From Gemmatimonadota bacterium (GTDB taxonomy: Bacteria; Gemmatimonadota; Gemmatimonadetes; Gemmatimonadales; Gemmatimonadaceae), in contig PLLD01000029.1 of the NCBI GenBank assembly GCA_003141205.1, positions 1 through 45,702 on the forward strand: a stretch of DNA of 45,702 nt. Direction: 5' to 3'. Under the pieces are notes generated by a model. The model saw only the letters and a list, made by a program, of their open reading frames with translations. It was not told where the DNA came from and made no database searches. This document shows positions 41,851-45,702 of the stretch, piece after piece (position 1 is the first letter of the stretch; the number at the start of each line of letters is the position of its first letter). The translations under genes were made by a program, and so were the position numbers.

Positions 41851-43326
41851 TTACGCCACCTTGGTGCTAGTCAGACAGCCTTTATAGGAAGGGTTCGGAT
41901 CGCTGACGCCCGCCGACGCGGTCGGCAGCGTCAGGCTCACATCCGTCCCGTAGCTAGGAAGTGGTGCCGGTAGCCTCGGGTTATTGGCATTTGGATACGG
42001 ACCCACCGGAAAGACTGTGCTCTGATCCCGGCCATACTGCCGAATCAATCGCCGCATATCCCCCAGCCGGGCACCGGTTCCGTATAGCCAGAACGCGCGC
42101 TCGCGGAACATCACGTCGACCTGCGTTGCGGCGATGGCGCCCGTCGTCGAATCGGTTGGCAGAGCAGCCTGGAATACGACCTTCGTGTCCCCCGAGTCTG
42201 CCCGCAACGCATTGAGAGCGTCGGCCCACGCACCGGGCTGATTCGCGTTCAGATCCCCTTCCGCCTCCATCAGCCGCGCTTCGATCCCCGATGCTAGCGG
42301 GATATCCGTAGACGGGTTGCCGAACTTCACCGGGTAATACCACACGCTATCGGCGCTGCCAGCGTAGAATGCATCACACGTTACCGCGACGGCCGTGCTC
42401 AGCACGAGGCGCGGATCCTGCGCCGACACATAGTCGAGTCCGTTGCCACCTTTCCCATCGGCCACGTTCAGCCATCCGCAAGTATGTCCCTGGGCCTCTT
42501 CATCGTACACATTAAAGGCATTCGGCCCACCGCTGGTGAACGCGCCTGGCTCGAGCTCGACGTTGTACACGAAGCTTGTCGGCACGCCGCTGAGGGCCGC
42601 CGTGGCCTGCGCGAATTGGCCGCGATCCAGTTCTGCCCGAGCGAGTCCTACTTGCGCAAGCCCCGTGATGGTGGGGTCGCCCCCCGCGTGGGCGGCCGCG
42701 GAATCCAGATCGACTTCGGCCGTCGCCAGCAGGGAATCCGTGGTCAGGGGAGTGCCATATTGGACCCCGCCTCCGGGCAGGAGGCGCCCGAGCGGAATTC
42801 CCGCACAATAATCTTCCGCGATCAGCAACTCGGTATATCCGATTAGCGCAAAGGCCTCGCCAACTTTCGATTGACCGCTCGCGGGCTCGTATTGCTCGAG
42901 CCACGGCAGCGCGCTGAGCAGCGTCGTCCGTCCTCCCAGCAGCGACTCCAGCCCTCCATCCCCGCCTTCCACGTAGCCGTCACCGCCGGCTGTGATCCGC
43001 GCATCGACGTTGGCGCGATTGGCAGCCTCGGAGAAAAAGGTCCATTCGAATTCGTCGCCAAGCAGACCACTATACCCGAGTACGGCGGGGAAGCCTTGCG
43101 CGTACCCCGCAAAGATTTGTGCGCGTCCCTGCGCCAGAAGTAATTCCGCGCCACTCTGACTTTGGTATGCGCTGCTCGCGGTAACCCCCGAGGGGGGCGG
43201 GACACTCAGTACATCGCTCGGTCGGCAGCCGATCAGAAGCGCGCCGAGCGCGGCCGCGACAGCCACGCACCGGAGTCCCGCGCCCCGCGCACCCGAAGAC
43301 CGCGGTGCCCCGCTAGTTGCCCACAT
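41851..43326 (-). CDS. SusD/RagB-family outer-membrane lipoprotein (module 2)
   Basis: A 491-residue lipoprotein with lipobox LLIGC (Cys34), followed by RPSDVLSVPPPSGVT, nearly the same as module 1 (KPSDVLSVPAPSGVT). Other shared blocks are YEPASGQ, GTPLTTDSLLATAE, PTSFVYN and MFRERAFWLYGTGARLGDMR. It is therefore a paralogue of SusD1. The start is ATG 43326, two bases after the susC2 stop; the frame is open further upstream but only inside susC2. It should cap the SusC2 transporter and bind a related substrate. A pair of extra cysteines (GHTCGW, VTCDAFY) is not in SusD1. Confidence 0.92.
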   Translation of the reverse strand: MWATSGAPRSSGARGAGLRCVAVAAALGALLIGCRPSDVLSVPPPSGVTASSAYQSQSGAELLLAQGRAQIFAGYAQGFPAVLGYSGLLGDEFEWTFFSEAANRANVDARITAGGDGYVEGGDGGLESLLGGRTTLLSALPWLEQYEPASGQSKVGEAFALIGYTELLIAEDYCAGIPLGRLLPGGGVQYGTPLTTDSLLATAEVDLDSAAAHAGGDPTITGLAQVGLARAELDRGQFAQATAALSGVPTSFVYNVELEPGAFTSGGPNAFNVYDEEAQGHTCGWLNVADGKGGNGLDYVSAQDPRLVLSTAVAVTCDAFYAGSADSVWYYPVKFGNPSTDIPLASGIEARLMEAEGDLNANQPGAWADALNALRADSGDTKVVFQAALPTDSTTGAIAATQVDVMFRERAFWLYGTGARLGDMRRLIRQYGRDQSTVFPVGPYPNANNPRLPAPLPSYGTDVSLTLPTASAGVSDPNPSYKGCLTSTKVA

Positions 43327-43327
43327 T

Positions 43328-45702
43328 TTAGAACCCCACGTTGAGGCGCACGACCCAGTACCGCAACAGGGGCACCGCCCACCCGTTCTCGCGTATGTCG
43401 TTGTTGACGATGCTCGTGTTGGACGTCGCGTTGAGCTGTGTGTTGTAGCCACCGGAATTCGCGACTTCCGGGTCAGTGCCCGTGTAGTGGGTCCAGAGCG
43501 CAAGGTTGCGAACGGCCCCTGTGACGGTCACGCTTTGCGTGCGGAGGGCCCGCACGACGCGCCGCGGGAGCATGTACGTCAGCGACAGTTCCCGAAACCG
43601 TACATAGGACGCGTCCTCGTAGAATTGGGCCGACGTCGTGTAGATCCCCTCATAGAATAGGGCGGTGCCCCCGACATTACGTGCCTGCTCCCACAAGGGC
43701 GCCGTGGGGTCGTTCGACGCACGATCGCTTTGCGCGTTGCTCGCCTCATTGTACCTGGTGGTGTTCAGCAGGCGAAAGCCGCCACGATAGTCGATGAGCG
43801 CACCGACACTCAGGGCCCCGTGCCACAAGCCCAGATGCGTGCCCAGCGATACTTCTTGCGTCGGCAGGCTCGAGCCGGCGTAGCTCAGGGTATCGCCCGG
43901 CGTCACCTCGCTCAGATCGACGATCCCGTCGTGATTCAGGTCCGCGTACTGCACCTGCGGACCCCAATACCCATACAGGGGATATCCGGGCGCGAACCGA
44001 TACGTGGCGTAATTGCCATAGAATTGCTGCGAGAGCACGCTGGGAGCCAGCGTGACCAATTTGTTGTGATTGATCGATGCGTTGACCGAGACGTCCCACG
44101 TCACGAGTCGGGTCTGCACGACGGTCGCCGTCAGCGCGCCCTCGACGCCGACGTTGCGTACCTCGCCCACATTCTCTTCATAGGAGTAGTTACCGAGCTC
44201 CCAGCCGGTGCCCGTGCCTACCAGCGCATCGTGTGTCGTCTTCGAGTATCCGGTGAGCTCGAAACTGAGCCGATTGCCCCACAGACCGATGTCGGCTCCT
44301 CCTTCGTATTCGCTGGACCGCTCCGGCTGGAGGAACGGGTTCGCGACATTGGTGATCCCTACAGCGGCCGCGGGCCCGCTGCCGGACCACACCGCGGTGG
44401 GGGCGAGCAGCTCCAGGGCCGATCCATTGGGCGGCTGCACGCCCGATTCACCGAACGCCCCACGCAACCGCACCGATGTCCCGCCGGAGTTCAACGCCAG
44501 CCACGAGATGCTTCCCTTCGGATAGGTCGCCGTGCTGTAGGAGCGTCCGAATCCGCTGCCGGCATCAATCCGCACCGCCCCCGTGAGAAAGAGGCGATCG
44601 GCAAGGCTCACCTGCTCCTCCACGTACCCGCCGAGGGTCGCCTGACGGTCTCCGAGCTGCGTGACCGTCGGACCGACCGCTCCATTCAACGTGAAATTGG
44701 TCGCCGTAATGCCGGACGCCGTGACCGTGGTCCCCTGCATGCGCCTGTCCGCCAGTTGCATCCCCACGGAGGTCAGCGTCCCGATCCCATGCGTCAATGC
44801 TGCGGTGACAGACCCCCGGATATCGACCGTGTAGATATCGGTCGTGCCGGTCTCGATGCCGAGCTGCGCGGGAATAAATGAGGCCACTGACGCGACCTGC
44901 GGAAGAATTGCCGTCTGATCGCGCAGGGAGCCGTGGTCGACACCCACCGTCGCGTGACCCACGAACCACGACGCGGGTCGCCAGTTGGCCGTCATCCCGC
45001 CCGTTAGACGGTCGGTCTGCTGACTCGTCGGATTGCCGAATTGGTACACGGGCGACCAAGAGGGATCAGTACCGTAACCATATGTGTCGGCAGAGTCCCG
45101 CACGGAGGGCGCCTGCACCATCCCCTGAAACAGATCCTGCACGGCCGGCGTGGTCTGATAAGTCGAGAGGTAGGCTCCGGTGACGGACAAGTCGGCTGTG
45201 GAGCCCAGCCGGATGGCCGTGCTCGCTCGGACCGAGCGCTGGTCTTCACCATTGGGATTGAAGACCGAATGCGGCAATCTCGCGGCCGTCGCCTGGGCGA
45301 GGAACGCCTGTGGCATGCGGAGAATTCCGGTTTCGTTGGACAGTCCGCCGGAGATGTAGTACCGCGCGGCTTCGGAGCCGCCGCCAACGGACAAGTCGTA
45401 CTTCGCCCGGTTTCCCGTGCCGAAGATGGAGTAATCCGGGTTGTTGAGCGGGTCCCACGTCGTGACGCTGTCGGTGGCGCAGTTGCCAGTGACAGAGCCG
45501 TAGCCGCTCAGGAATGGCATCAGCGGGCATTGCACGGGCGTATTGGCACCATCGGTTGTATGGCCCCAGCTGTAGTACAACGCCGGGAAGCTCTCCGGGA
45601 TGGCGCTTTCCGTCTGCTCGGCCGATGCGTGCCACTGAGGCTGCCCCGTCTGTCCATGTTTCGTCGTGATCACGATGACGCCGTTGGCCGCATCCGTCCC
45701 AT
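43328..45702 (-). CDS. SusC/RagA-family TonB-linked transporter (module 2), 5' end missing
   Basis: The frame runs off the right edge; the first visible residues are GTDAANGVIVITTKHG, the SusC plug signature that also occurs in module 1, so signal peptide, any STN or regulatory domain and most of the plug lie outside the window. The 790 visible residues are the end of the plug and the beta-barrel, ending RYWVVRLNVGF (module 1: RYWVVRLNLGL). Many blocks are shared with SusC1, e.g. SAEQTES near the start and the barrel blocks GAFGESGVQP and GGADIG. It is followed by susD2 with a 1-bp gap. Whether module 2 also has an ECF sigma/FecR pair cannot be seen. Confidence 0.95.
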   Translation of the reverse strand, partial: GTDAANGVIVITTKHGQTGQPQWHASAEQTESAIPESFPALYYSWGHTTDGANTPVQCPLMPFLSGYGSVTGNCATDSVTTWDPLNNPDYSIFGTGNRAKYDLSVGGGSEAARYYISGGLSNETGILRMPQAFLAQATAARLPHSVFNPNGEDQRSVRASTAIRLGSTADLSVTGAYLSTYQTTPAVQDLFQGMVQAPSVRDSADTYGYGTDPSWSPVYQFGNPTSQQTDRLTGGMTANWRPASWFVGHATVGVDHGSLRDQTAILPQVASVASFIPAQLGIETGTTDIYTVDIRGSVTAALTHGIGTLTSVGMQLADRRMQGTTVTASGITATNFTLNGAVGPTVTQLGDRQATLGGYVEEQVSLADRLFLTGAVRIDAGSGFGRSYSTATYPKGSISWLALNSGGTSVRLRGAFGESGVQPPNGSALELLAPTAVWSGSGPAAAVGITNVANPFLQPERSSEYEGGADIGLWGNRLSFELTGYSKTTHDALVGTGTGWELGNYSYEENVGEVRNVGVEGALTATVVQTRLVTWDVSVNASINHNKLVTLAPSVLSQQFYGNYATYRFAPGYPLYGYWGPQVQYADLNHDGIVDLSEVTPGDTLSYAGSSLPTQEVSLGTHLGLWHGALSVGALIDYRGGFRLLNTTRYNEASNAQSDRASNDPTAPLWEQARNVGGTALFYEGIYTTSAQFYEDASYVRFRELSLTYMLPRRVVRALRTQSVTVTGAVRNLALWTHYTGTDPEVANSGGYNTQLNATSNTSIVNNDIRENGWAVPLLRYWVVRLNVGF

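Overview
The window looks like high-GC chromosomal DNA of a didermic bacterium, most likely a Gemmatimonadota member. This rests on the combination of high GC with SusC/SusD outer-membrane pairs (one SusC carrying an STN signalling domain), lipoprotein boxes, an ECF sigma/FecR pair, TolC and TonB receptors. The phylum call is inference, because no rRNA gene is present. Most genes lie on the minus strand, and 4-bp ATGA/GTGA overlaps between genes are common.

Layout. (1) Positions 1-6028, minus strand: a compact conjugation-type type IV secretion operon, trbB-C-D-E-J-L plus the first codons of trbF, which runs off the left edge. A DUF1624-type membrane protein is divergent from it. (2) Positions 7387-18836, minus strand: read in transcription order, an ECF sigma factor, a FecR anti-sigma, an STN-containing SusC, a SusD lipoprotein, a secreted thioredoxin-fold protein, a Tat-exported TldD-like protein and a TldE/PmbA-like protein. 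This reads as a surface-signalled import locus joined to a TldD/E pair whose TldD-like member has lost the zinc-binding HExxxH. (3) Positions 19003-23990: a small basic protein with a clear terminator, an acyltransferase-3 protein, an unknown 260-residue protein, a TPR protein, a 43-residue cysteine-containing lipoprotein and a degenerate receiver/AraC-type regulator. (4) Positions 24032-31074, minus strand: a YncE-like beta-propeller, RpiB, a dienelactone hydrolase, TolC, an aldo/keto reductase, an RpoD-like sigma factor with a strong terminator, and a short-chain dehydrogenase. (5) Positions 31137-33744: a FecA-like TonB receptor with a promoter that predicts a nearly leaderless mRNA, an AT-rich gap, and a relic of a DUF1111 di-heme cytochrome gene. 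(6) Positions 33745-37870: a B12-type radical SAM protein and a ClC-deoxyhypusine-synthase-like pair joined by a 4-bp overlap. (7) Positions 37902-39954, plus strand: an AlkA-type glycosylase whose 3' end overlaps the start of a DUF411 copper-type protein by 155 bp, and a double-cupredoxin protein. A 15-bp tandem repeat in the overlap is read in two frames. (8) Positions 39973-45702, minus strand: a second SusC-SusD-thioredoxin module paralogous to the first; its SusC runs off the right edge.

The two themes that stand out are the duplicated SusC-SusD-thioredoxin modules, one under ECF/FecR control and coupled to the zinc-less TldD/TldE pair, and the dual-frame tandem repeat that forms both the tail of a DNA repair enzyme and the signal-peptide n-region of a copper protein. 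I saw no tRNA, rRNA, CRISPR array or insertion sequence.
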